From Bactrocera neohumeralis (lineage: Eukaryota; Arthropoda; Insecta; Diptera; Tephritidae), in assembly GCF_024586455.1 (NCBI RefSeq), contig NC_065921.1, forward strand, positions 76,770,720-76,834,719: a stretch of DNA of 64,000 nt, in the 5' to 3' direction. Below are positions 1 to 10,390 of this stretch, one piece after another. Position 1 is the first letter of the stretch. Each line of letters begins with the position of its first letter. Below the pieces are notes generated by a model. The model ran no database searches, was not told where the DNA came from, and worked only from the letters and a program-made list of their open reading frames with translations. A program made the translations under genes and the position numbers.

Positions 1-130
1 GATATCTTCAAGAGATTTGGCACAGATTGTTTTCCAAGTCAACGGTGTAATCCGAAGAATGGCTTAGATCGGATCACTATAGCACATAGCTGCCATACGA
101 GTAAAATAGACCGAACGAAATCCAGCTCTG
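1..130. repeat. End of a dispersed repeat
   Basis: Read on the - strand, positions about 60-105 contain TATGGCAGCTATGTGCTATA followed by GTGATCCGATC. Nearly the same words occur at 6040-6070 (+) and again, more diverged, around 49010-49050 (-). The element type is not identifiable from this piece; there is no coding capacity. Confidence 0.45.
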
Positions 131-1589
131 GTAAGGAATCTTTTGCTAAGAGTTTTCTCTTGTTTGTTGTTGTAGTTGATATTTTTGTAATTTCTAAGTT
201 TCATCTTGGTTACTCAAGTTTCATTTTCGTTACTCAAGTTTCATCTTAGTTACATTCCTTAACTTTAAAGATGTCCAAAATCAAAGCTGCCTTTTTTTCA
301 TGACTACCAGCCGTCTTGTCCCACTAAAATATCGTTCGGTAACTATATCGACAGCAGTCTTCGTTCGATAATAATTTTGTGTTTCAGACATCTTTATGTG
401 CGCGTTGAACCACATACACACGTACATAAATAAGGCATACACAAATACACAGCTTGAACACAGAAAAAAATATTGATTACGAATGACTTTCTCACTTTTG
501 TCTTTTGTTGCCGCATCGTTTGTTTTGCCACATTATCGTCACAATGTTAAATATGTATTTAACCCATTTAACGAACGATTATTTTGACTCGGTCATAATT
601 CCCACAAACATGCATACACAAGTTTGCACCGGGTCATGGCCACACAGAGCGGTCACGCTTTAAGCTGCCAATACCTCAATACCGTATGTGTGCATTTTCT
701 CTTTCACTACCTATCAGCTGCTCTGCTTTCTGGCACTTGCTTCATTTTTAATGTGCTTTTTTACAGCGTTTATTTTTTTTCTTTTATTTTCAATTTGCTT
801 CAACTCAAGCAACTGCGCTAAAAGCGAGTTGCGATGGATTTTCCTAACCAGTGGCGCGACTTTGAAGAAAATCAAGTTGAATTCATTTATATTTTTGCAC
901 AAACTCTGTAAAGCTGCAATTTATGCAAGTCGAGCTGACAATGTACTTGATTTTCGGGGAATTTTTGTTTACTTTCGAGCTGAATGGGTTAGGTTAGTTT
1001 AAGGTTTTTAAAAAAATTGCAGTTTTCTTGTGGCCTTTAGTACACTTTAGTGCTTAGTTTCACAGTAAGATAGTTTTCATGCCATGAACTGGGGCTTTTA
1101 AGTTTGTAACATCCAAAAGGAAATGTCAGAGATCGTATAAAATATAAGCATATATAAAATATCTGCCAACGACGTAGTGAGTCGATTTAGCCTTGTCCAT
1201 TTAGCATAACAAACAAACTGATCGATCAAATTTAAATACTTGCCGGGAACACTCTTTTATTTGACAAGATAACTTCACGAAATTTGACACCGATTATTGT
1301 TTAATATAATAATAAACTAGTTTATTATCCGAGTATATTGATCAGAGTGAATCGTTCTTGACAATTTTGCGAAAATAGTGACGGTTTTTCGTTTTTTTAA
1401 ATACGAATTTCCATAGAGACTGTGGTCTCTAGCGCCTTCTTAAAAATGTCTCCAAAGACTGGTCTAACAGGTTAATTGAAAAGTCCGCGGCCAGACTCAT
1501 AGATCTATACGATTTTTATTTAGCCCTGACTTTCTAAAGGTGCGTGAATAAATTTGGAATCTGTCGGAATATTCTTCTTCTATATTGGC
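131..1589. other. Intergenic, no gene seen
   Basis: AT-rich DNA with short open frames at 624-1002 on both strands. None resembles a known protein, and their composition (runs of Phe, Leu and Ser) follows the T-rich base content. Splice-site and domain evidence are absent. Confidence 0.6.
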
Positions 1590-2400
1590 ATAGATACTGC
1601 TTACGCGGTTATAGCCGAATTGTAGATTCCAAGTGTAGCCAGGTCTTCTCCACCTCTTCCTCTGATTCCCCGTTGGGTACTGCGTTGAATACTTTCAGAG
1701 CTGAAGTGTTTTCGTCTATACGTACGACATGACCTAGCCAGCATAGCCGCTGTCTCTTAATTCGCTACTCATCAACAGACCATCGTTCTACCGACTGCGG
1801 TATTCGCCGAGGCCAATGCACAAAAAGCCGTAAATTTTCCGCAGAAACTTTCTCTCGAAAACTCGTATCGCCCGACTCATCGGATGTTGCCATCGTGCAG
1901 GCCTCTGCACCATATAGCAGGACGGGAATGATGAGTGACTTGTAGAGTTTGGCCTTTGTTCGTCTAAAGAGGACTTTGCTTCTCGATGGTGTTTTCAGTC
2001 CGCAGTAGCACCTGTTGGCACTAGCTAACACTAGCTATTCTGCGGCTCGGGCCTGAGGCTGACGTTGTTATTAATGTTGGTTCTAAGATAGACGAAATTA
2101 TTTACGACTTCGAAGTAATGACTGTCAACACTGACGTGGGAGCCAAGTCGCGAGTGCGACGACTGTTTGCTTGATGACAGGAGGTATTTCGTATTGCCAT
2201 CGTTCTTCTCATTCGAAGCTGTTTTCTTCTTTTCATTGGTGGTGTTTTTTACGTGGAGGGTTCCAAACCCAGCGCACAACCCTGGGAGGGATGTTTCACC
2301 TTCTCACTTTAGCTCGCCTTCAAACGGATGTTTTTTGGCTACCTGGAGGATACTTGGTCTAAGACCGGCAGTCGTGAGCTGCTTGAACCATATGTAAAAT
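1590..2400 (-). mobile_element. LINE fragment: 5' block fused to reverse-transcriptase tail
   Basis: On the - strand, 2200-2031 encodes a reverse-transcriptase tail (SSKQSSHSRLGSHVSVDSHY, then NNFVYLRTNIN). It continues at 2031-1765 with KLYKSLIIPVLLYGAEA, and after a frame break at 1750-1630 with a WLGHVVRIDE-like motif. These are the connection and C-terminal parts of non-LTR retrotransposon polyproteins. The stretch 2230-2400 matches non-coding blocks at about 8790-8930 and 33080-33250. At 8.8 kb that block lies just upstream of an endonuclease domain, so it is probably the element's 5' UTR. Here it is joined almost directly to the RT tail, so endonuclease and most RT are deleted. The copy is dead. 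Confidence 0.75.
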
Positions 2401-4056
2401 AATTGTTTCTGGCCACTTCCAAGTGAAGGGTGCTCAGATAACTCTCCTCACTTATGTAAACTTCTACATATGGTCTTCGAATTACTTCCGCATCCAGCTT
2501 ATTTTCCAGATCTGTCCCAAGCGACTATTTCCTGTTCTCAGAACTCAAATGACTGCTCTTTGGAAAGAAATTTCCTCGAATGAGGAAGTCAACGGCTTAA
2601 CCGAGGTCTATTTTGAAGCTAAAGACTAATCGTACTACAAAAATAATATCGAAAAGTTGGAGGGTTGCCATAATCAGTGTATCACTCTTGAAGGGAACAA
2701 TCAAGAACTTCAAGTAATTCATTCCAACCTCCTAACAGCTCAGACAGAACTAACTGCAGCTTCTGAAATCAAAACTCGAGGCAGCTTTTTGACAAAAAAA
2801 TGCGTTTAAAAATGTTAAATTGTCAAAGTTTGAACATATTTTAGTCCCCTAGAAATGTGGTGTATGTTTTGAGGCCCTATGTTCCACCTAGGAACTACGG
2901 GAAAATATATATAGAAACCCCTAAGATTACGCTATATAACTATATGCACGTATATACAAATTTATACTTCTTTCACTGTAATATATCTGTGTATGTTCCA
3001 ACGTCTGTATGTTTGCATGTACTTATGCATTGTAAGGCAGTTAATCGCGCTTTCAAAGTGTCATAGTTCGCATTTGTCAAGCATTGAGTGGCACTCTATT
3101 TGTTCGCCGACATGGAACTACATACATACCGGCATGCCTTTGTACAATTATTTGTGGTTGTGTATGTACATGCCTTGCTTTAATGCCGACGTCCAAGCGC
3201 GCATAATAAAAATAGTAATAATACTAATCATTATCATCATCACTGACACATCACATAATGCATGAAAGAAAGCTAGGCAAGTGCTGGTCAGCGCAGGCAC
3301 ACAAACACACACGCATACATACATACAAGTACATACAGTGTCAAATAAAAAATACAAAATGTTTATCAAACATATCACGTTCAAGTAACACTTTTTTGGT
3401 CATTGACACGTCCATGTACACACACATACTGACCGGCACACACACATATACATATACATCTTAAATACATGCATATAATTATATTTTTATTTGCGTGCAC
3501 ATATTTAATATAAATATCTATGTAGTATATTGCAATTTATCCACATTGTCGAAATCAGTCGACCGTCCGATATATCCATAGTCGCACACGATTGCTTAAG
3601 CAGTGCCTTCGTAAGTGCGTCGCAACCGAGTTAAGCAGCCCACACGGCACATCATATCGCTACTTATGTCGCGCTATCGTAATGATAGTCTCATATACTA
3701 TATGTAAATAGTTATAAATATATTTATATGTTCGTAAATTTAAACGATTAGTCTATTTTTTACTCTTCTCTTAAAGTAGTGTTTAGGGGAAGAAAGGATG
3801 GGTGGCGAAGAAGTGTTAACTGGGCATTGCCTTTAAGGTAGCACGAATCAGATAAATCATTCCATAATTGTTAATATTTGGTTCTTGACTTCAAAGCAGA
3901 ATGGATCTGATAAATCATATGAGTACAGTTTTGAATGGAGTGATAATATAGCTTTAAGGCATCTCACTAATTAAAATCGAAAAAACTTGAGAGATAAGAT
4001 AAACCTCAGAGCTATATTGTGTAGCTTAAATATTATCAAAATTTTAATATATAGTA
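2401..4056. other. Intergenic with microsatellites, no gene seen
   Basis: It contains CACACA/ACATACAT tracts (about 3290-3480) and a 60-bp block at 2720-2779 that recurs at 5246-5305. Open frames of 60-106 codons here follow the simple repeats and have no recognisable domain. Confidence 0.55.
2720..2779 (+). repeat. 60-bp direct repeat, copy 1
   Basis: Begins CATTCCAACCTCCTAACAGC. It differs from 5246-5305 at 5 of 60 positions, and the first 33 bases are identical. Copy 2 starts exactly where recognisable transposase sequence stops, so the two may be flanks or pieces of one repeat split by rearrangement. Confidence 0.8.
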
Positions 4057-5245
4057 ACGGGTTTTTCAAAAAGAGCGCTAGAAAAGTTCGGATATCAATG
4101 AAATTCTTTATTCCTGAGAAAGTACATTCTATGCCTTTATGTATGGAACTCGATTTCTTTTGTATGCCCGTGGTGACCGGCACGCTTGCAGAAGTCCAGA
4201 CACTAAAACCAATTTTCGACGGTTTTCAAGTATAAATCGGCCATTACTGCTGCAATTACGCCTTCGATATTCGCACGAATAGCTGGCCTGTTGGCATAGA
4301 CCATAGACTTTTCGTAGCCCCACAAGAAATAGTCTAACGGCGTCAATTCGCACGACCGAGGCCTCCCATAGACTGGGCCAAACTTGGTTTTCAATAAATC
4401 GATTGTGACATTCGATGTGTGGCTTGTGGCGCCGTCCTGTTGGAATCACATATTGTCCAAGTCCCTATCATTCAATTCTTGCCAAAAATATTCGGTTGTC
4501 ATTGAGCGGTAGCGATTCCCATTCACAGTAACGTGCCGGTCTTGATCATCACAAAAGATGTTCGGCCCAATGACGCCGCCCGACCATAAACCGCACCGGG
4601 ATGCAAAGCTGTCTCCTGTGGATTGCTGCCTGACTTCTTATGCATATTTTAATTATGGACGAAGTCATTCAGCCCGAAATGAGCCTCATCACTGAAGACG
4701 ATTTTTAGATGAAAATACGGATAATTTTCAAGTTGTTGCTCAGCCCAATTCACGAACATACAACGGTTCTGGTGGTCAAGCGACTTCAGTTCTTGCGTCA
4801 ATTTGATCTTGTAAGAATGTAGGCAAAGATATTTTCGCCACAACGACGTCACAGAGATTCCTTGAGAACAACGTGTGAGAAACTGATTTGGATCTTTCTC
4901 AATTGATGCGCTACCGGCAGCAATATTCTCGACGCTACGGGCACTTCTTTGTCTCACTGGCAGGGGAATATTTTTTACTATGCCTGTGGATACAAATTTT
5001 TCCACTAGACGCTCAATTGTTGATCTGACATGATGATGATGACGACCATAAATGGGACGTAGCGCTCTTAAAGTTGAGGCCACTGCCTCCGAATTTCGGT
5101 AGTAAATTTTAATAATTTCGACTCGTTGTTGGATCGTATATCTTTTCGTGATGAAATGGCAAACCTCACTGAAGAGAACTCTTAAAAGAGCAGAAAAAAA
5201 TATGACGACGTTTGCTGTTCCAACTACACTTTTAATCAAGAAAGC
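4057..5245 (-). mobile_element. Mariner-superfamily (rosa-like, DD41D?) transposon remnant
   Basis: The - strand frame 5248-4649 encodes the N-terminal helix-turn-helix and first catalytic region: TIQQRVEIIKIYYRNSEAVA, VRQRSARSVENIAAGSASIE, LTQELKSLDHQNRCMFVNWA and FSDEAHFGLNDFV (first catalytic Asp present). Frame breaks follow. The C-terminus is split between frames at 4449-4129, including RSCELTPLDYFLWGYEKSM and YLKTVENW. The left end looks like a terminal repeat (ACGGGTTTTTCAAAAAGAGC from 4057, after a TA). No matching inverted end is visible at the right, so that end is probably truncated near 5245. Part of the region between the second and third catalytic residues is missing relative to the related copy at 62.6 kb. 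The element is inactive. Confidence 0.85.
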
Positions 5246-5305
5246 CATTCCAACCTCCTAACAGCTCAGACAGAACTACCCAAAGCTTCTGTAATCAAAA
5301 CTCGA
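5246..5305 (+). repeat. 60-bp direct repeat, copy 2
   Basis: Matches 2720-2779 at 55 of 60 positions. It abuts the truncated right end of the transposon at 4057-5245. Confidence 0.8.
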
Positions 5306-5999
5306 CTCTGCTTCGGAGTGTGCATTGCGGATCGTCCGAGTCGCCTGAGACGAAACTGTTCTTTTCTGCCACAACTTACAAACTATTATACTTTCTGCGC
5401 GTTTATTAATAAATTTTCTATTTTTATATGGTTTATTATTTTCGTTTACTATTGTAGCAATGCGTTTATCATGACTTTATTGTTGTGTCTTCGTTGCAAT
5501 TACTGCACTGGCTGGGAATTTAGTATTCTGTGAGCGACTCATATATAATATATAGTATAACGGCATACTCGTATTCACACCTACGCAGCTACACACACAC
5601 ATACACTCACATATAACTGTAAATAAGCATGCAGACGGCTGTTGGATTTCGAAAAGTGAAATTTTCTTACGACTTTTATTGTTATATACTTACGCACACA
5701 GCCACTTAGACAGGCTTTAAAAGTTGGACTTTGCACGCTCGACAAAAGCAGTTTACTTTGTGTATATTTTTTTTTATATTTTTAATCACCGTTTTTGTTG
5801 AAGACCTGCCTAACTGTTGTGCTTGTCATAATTTCTGCATTTGAACGAGTTTGACGATCTTTCAAGTTTAATACGAATTTGGTTAAAGGAAAATTTGCAA
5901 AATAGTGTTACCTATTTATAGTTGATGGCTGAGTGTCAAAATGTCAAGAAAACAAGAAAAAAATAGTAACTTTTGTTGTATCGAAGCTATAATACCCTT
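5306..5999. other. Intergenic, no gene seen
   Basis: AT-rich with a CACACA tract near 5590-5610. The open frame at 5318-5533 is hydrophobic and T-rich, and has no domain or splice context. Confidence 0.55.
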
Positions 6000-6175
6000 C
6001 ACAAATAAAGACTAACATGATCTTGGTCGTTCAGTTTGTATGGCAGCTATATGTTATAGTGGTCCGATCACAACATTTTCGACAAATGAGCAGCTTCTTG
6101 AGGAGAAACGGACGTAAGCAAAATTTCATGCCGATATCTCAAAGACTGATGGAATTCATAGGTATTCAGACTGTC
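6000..6175 (+). repeat. Dispersed repeat fragment
   Basis: Carries TTGTATGGCAGCTATATG then TATAGTGGTCCGATCACAAC, followed by CCGATATCTCAAAGACTGATG. These words recur in degraded form at the window start and around 47.96-49.06 kb. The family is common in higher flies but I cannot name it. Non-coding. Confidence 0.5.
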
Positions 6176-6780
6176 CGTTTGTATTGTATTGTTACTCAGT
6201 ATAATAATTTTTTTTTATTAAAAATTTTAAATATGTGGCAACCCTATTTTTAACCATCTTATAAAAATATTTCCGACTCTAAGCTTTTTTAAGTTTGCAG
6301 TGGTACTTGGTTTAATAGTTGTTTTTTTTTTTAATTTTAAACATCTGGCAACCATACAATTTTGATTTGTTTTAAACAATTTAAATATTGAAGTTAAATT
6401 CGATGCAGCTTTCATTTTTTTTAATGTAACGCCCATCATAAATTAAATTTTTTTATTATTTTACATATACAATTTTTAACCAGGTGGCAACTATGTTATA
6501 AAATATTTGCGTTTCTAAGCTTTTAAACTTCTGCAGTTTGTATTGCTACTTAGTCTTTTAGTTTTTTGTATTAAAAATTATAAATATGTGGCAACTCTAT
6601 TTTAACCAGGTGTCAATCATCGTATACAATTTTATCCAAGTCTAAGCTTTTAAACTTCTGCAGTTTGCATTGTTACCTGATCATTTACTTTTTTGTATTA
6701 AAAATTATAAACATGTGGCAACCCTAAAATTTTTATTTGTTTTAAACTATCAAATATTACAGAAAATAAAATTTAAATCG
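6170..6780 (+). repeat. Tandem repeat, about 121-126 bp unit, 4-5 copies
   Basis: Recurring anchors are GTTTGYATTG near 6178, 6290 (diverged), 6532 and 6658; TGTGGCAACYCTA near 6235, 6584 and 6715; and TCTAAGCTTTTAAACTTCTG near 6514 and 6641. The last two units are 126 bp apart, and the distance 6290-6532 is twice about 121 bp. No coding content. Confidence 0.75.
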
Positions 6781-8084
6781 GCGCAAATTTCACTGTGTTA
6801 ACCTACGGTATGGCATACTATGAGTGTGACGATATTTTGTTGCGTAACGAGATTTCGTTGCGATTGATCGACACAGGCACAGTAATGAAGCGTAAAGTCG
6901 TGTCATTTTGTGCGATTTTAGCAAAAAAATCATAATATGAAAAATTTGCATTATCAACGAAATGACTCATCACTTGAGCTTAAGCTTCAAAGTTAATAGA
7001 ATAATGCTCTTAAAGCGCTGCCCTTGCACTGTTCGCACTTCTAAAAAGTCTCAGGCGGCACGCATCGCCGGCTTTCAATAGCGATATCTACAACCTTTCC
7101 CCCTACACTACTTCTACTTACTACAACAAAGTCTCTCTCTTCTTAGTTGAGAGCTCAATTCGTTTGAATTGCTTAAATTTTCTTGCTAACATTTGCCGCT
7201 TTCTAGACACTTCTTGGCGTCACCACAATACTAGCACCTTCTCTACTACTTTACTGCCTATCTGCCACTCTCATGAAATTCAGTAATTCACCTGCTATGA
7301 TTTTCTGCTCACAAACTGCTAAGCTTGCACAGCATTGCATAGCCTTGCCCGCTTAGCGTGACTTGCTTTTTTGCTGATTATGGGTACTCAGCTTTTCCTG
7401 CACACCGCCTGTTACACTGCACTTGGCTGCACAGTATGTAGAGCAAGCCGAAAAGTATATAAAATAACATTGCATTGCTAACAGTCGTAATCGTCCACCA
7501 CAAATCAGCACTACCCCTCTTCATCTTGTAACGACAAGCTGCCACTCTCCAGTCAGCTACCGTTTGTTATTGGCAGTTGCTTGTTCTCCAGTCCTCCCGT
7601 CCTTCTTCTACTACAATAAACAGCATATTTCGCGAATGTCGTCGCCAATGAGACCACCACCACCACCAACAACAACTGCCATTTACATGCGACTACATTA
7701 AATGGTTCTCTGTCGCCTTCGTCTTCGCCCTCTTCTTCATTGATGGCATGTTGCGTTTGGTGACCCAATTTTCCGGCGGCATGCAAGCAACAATTAATGT
7801 AACCGCTGTTTAGTTGCATTTTTAGTTAGTTGTTGTTGCTAATGTTCTTGTACGTAGTATATACTTGTATTGTACTGTGCTTTGTTAATCACAGTTCTTT
7901 GCAAACATAGTAGTTTTCTTTGTTGTTTTAGATAGTTACCCCTTGTTTTTCGCCACTCGCTTTGCTTTGATTCATCAGCCAAACAAAAACACTGAAATTT
8001 CTGATTGCATTTTGATATATTGTAGTGTATAGGCTTGTAGGCACTGGCAGATTGACGGGGGGTTCACCCAAAGTAACATCAAGG
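6781..8084. other. Intergenic, no gene supported
   Basis: Less AT-rich than its surroundings. An open frame on the - strand (7819-7553) has an acidic stretch, but it is encoded by CCACCACCACCAAC-like and TCTTCGCC-like simple sequence and has no recognisable domain. I do not call it a gene. Confidence 0.5.
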
Positions 8085-8930
8085 TTAAAAATATAACCGA
8101 TAATATATTACCTGTAAACTGAATTTGCCATTAATGTTTAGTCGATAGAACATACCAACCCTTATGGTCCATAGTTCTTGCATACTATGGTTGACCCAGA
8201 TCAAATCTACCTTTTTGTCGGCTGACTTTTGTGATTGCAAGTTTTTGACGTGAAGCCTTCCTTGTTGACTACGTTCTTTGTAGCACAGAGGCGGATTATT
8301 AATATCGTTGCAACAAGATAGTGATCCGTGTCGATATTTGGCCCTCTGAACGTACGTCCGTCTAGACATGTCATCTGTTTATCATCGATGCGAAGGCAGA
8401 CAAACAACTTAATAGATTCTATTGTGCCGGAATCTGATACGGGCCCCAAGGAAGTCGATCAACTCCAGTCCATTAGCGGTATGGTAGGGTATTGAACACC
8501 TTCTTTACCCAATCGCCTAGCACGATGTTGACATCGTCAGCATTGAGCACATCATTTTTGAAAAACTTCGCTTTGCTGCGGTTTGTGGCTAGACGTTTAT
8601 TCGCCGGAATAAGTGGCAGAACTCGGCTATGGAGTCTGTTCACTACAAATCCAAAACTGAATGTGCATCCCTTTATATGGCCGTTTTGGTAGACTTCACA
8701 AGGGTCGCCTTTCGTTATGCTTAAAGCGTTCAGAGGGGTCGTCATTATAAGGGAGGTTTCTCTCGTTCAAGGCTCTGCTTAATTTTCTGTTGGAGCAAGT
8801 TTTTTGTGGGGTGGGTCCAAAACCCTGTGCACAACCACAGAGAGTTCTCTCACTATAACTCGCCTTTAAACGCTTTTTTCTTGGTTATCTAGGGGAAGTT
8901 GTTGGTCTAAGATTTTGAAATCATAAGATG
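8085..8930 (-). mobile_element. LINE fragment with apurinic-type endonuclease domain
   Basis: The - strand 8745-8473 begins MTTPLNALSITKGDPCEVY and continues FVVNRLHSRVLPLIPANKRL and VNIVLGDWVKKV (equivalent to the LGDFNA motif). The next frame, 8449-8207, has LDGRTFRGPNIDTDHYLVAT, i.e. the terminal SDH(Y)LV motif of exonuclease-endonuclease-phosphatase domains of non-LTR elements. The middle of the domain is missing and frames shift, so it is a fossil. Positions 8790-8930 are the presumed 5'-UTR block shared with 2230-2400 and 33080-33250. Confidence 0.8.
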
Positions 8931-8989
8931 CGGACGTGAAAGACAGTCAAAAACTTAAGTCACTTACCTGAGTTTATACACAAGACCCC

Positions 8990-9537
8990 TTCACTGCTTT
9001 CCGATTTGTCGAAATTTTGTTATATTACATTATATCGATACTTATCGATACATTTCGAAATTTTCCTTTTTTGTTTTCTTATTGAATTGTGTTTTTCGAT
9101 TGGTTCGTCTTATTCGAGAATCGGATTTGTGCATTTTATCGATTTGGATTTATAAATTTACGGATAAATTATTAAAAATTTAATATACATATATTTATTC
9201 CTACAAAGTATCAGAATTTGTTGTGTCGATTTTTCCATGAAAATCATATTTTTTAAAATGTAAACGAATAAAATAAATTGATAAACATGAATGATACTTT
9301 CGATACGATAATCGGATAATCAACTTTAATCGATTTATTTTTATCGATTTTTTACTTTCGATAAATGGTTAGAATCTTGCTATAAATTCGACCCTATCAA
9401 AATGCAAAGATTTATTGTCGTTATTTTTTTGTGATATATTTATTGAATAAAATAAATCGATAAACACAACTCATACTTCGGTTTCTGATAATTGGATATG
9501 TGCTTTTTATCGATTTTTACTTCCGTTAAATAATTAG

Positions 9538-9577
<40 letters not shown>

Positions 9578-10390
9578 TATTATATATGTTTGTTCCTATC
9601 CAAATGCCCAGATTTATTATCGGTACTTTTTCCATTCATAATTTTTTTTTAAATTTAATTCAATAAAAGAAATCGATAAACATATTTTATACTTCGGATT
9701 TGTGATTTTAATCGATTTGTTTTAATCGATTTTTACTTTCGATAAATTATTAGAATTTTGATATATGTTAATTTCTATCGATATACCAAGATTTATTATC
9801 GGTTGATTTTTCCATTAATAATTTTAGTTTTTGTAATACCTAATCGAATAAAATAAATCGATATTATTATCGATATTTCGGATTTTTGCTTTTAAGTGAT
9901 TTAATTTTTATCGATTTTTATTTCTGATAAATAATTAGAAATTTGATATATGTACATATATATGCACATACATACATATGTTCATCGCTATCAAAGTGCC
10001 AAAATTTATTTTCTGTTGATTTTTCCAATAATAATTTCATTTTTTGTAATATTTAATAAAATATATCGATAAATATAATTGATAATTTCGATGCGATAAT
10101 CGGATTTGTGACTTTAATCGATTTATTTTTATCAATTTTTATTTCCGATAAATAATTAGGAATTTGATATACATACATATGTTATACTTCTATTCAATAA
10201 TCGGATTTTTGACTTTAATCGATTTGTTTTTATCGATTTTTATTTCCGATAAATAATTATAAATTACATTTAAGTATATTTATCGATTTACTAAAGGTCT
10301 GACATATTTGTGTAGATCTTATTTGATTTACGTTTATCGATTTCCTCCTCCCATCCAAAAATCCGATTTTTTCATTGTATCGAATCGAAC
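8990..10390 (+). repeat. ATCGAT-rich tandem array, about 180-215 bp unit
   Basis: Five to six imperfect units. The anchor AATAAATCGATAAACA (variants) occurs near 9268, 9449, 9664, 9850 and 10058, at spacings of about 181, 215, 186 and 208 bp. Each unit also has TTTATCGATTTTTACTTTCG followed by ATAAATAATTAGAA. Two TATCGATA palindromes sit at 9033-9040 and 9043-9050. An internal AT microsatellite (about 9540-9580) expands one unit. No protein-coding frame. Confidence 0.8.

Noticed and set aside
624..1002. Overlapping 60-104-codon frames on both strands
   Set aside because: Phe/Leu-rich, T-driven composition, no domain, and no splice partners.
7553..7819. 88-codon - strand frame with an acidic tract and hydrophobic stretch
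   Set aside because: Encoded by simple trinucleotide-like sequence; no signal or domain that can be trusted and no conservation evidence available.
9540..9580. Regular spacing of ATCGAT repeats considered as a CRISPR-like array
   Set aside because: Units are diverged tandem repeats in eukaryotic DNA with no constant repeat/unique spacer pattern.
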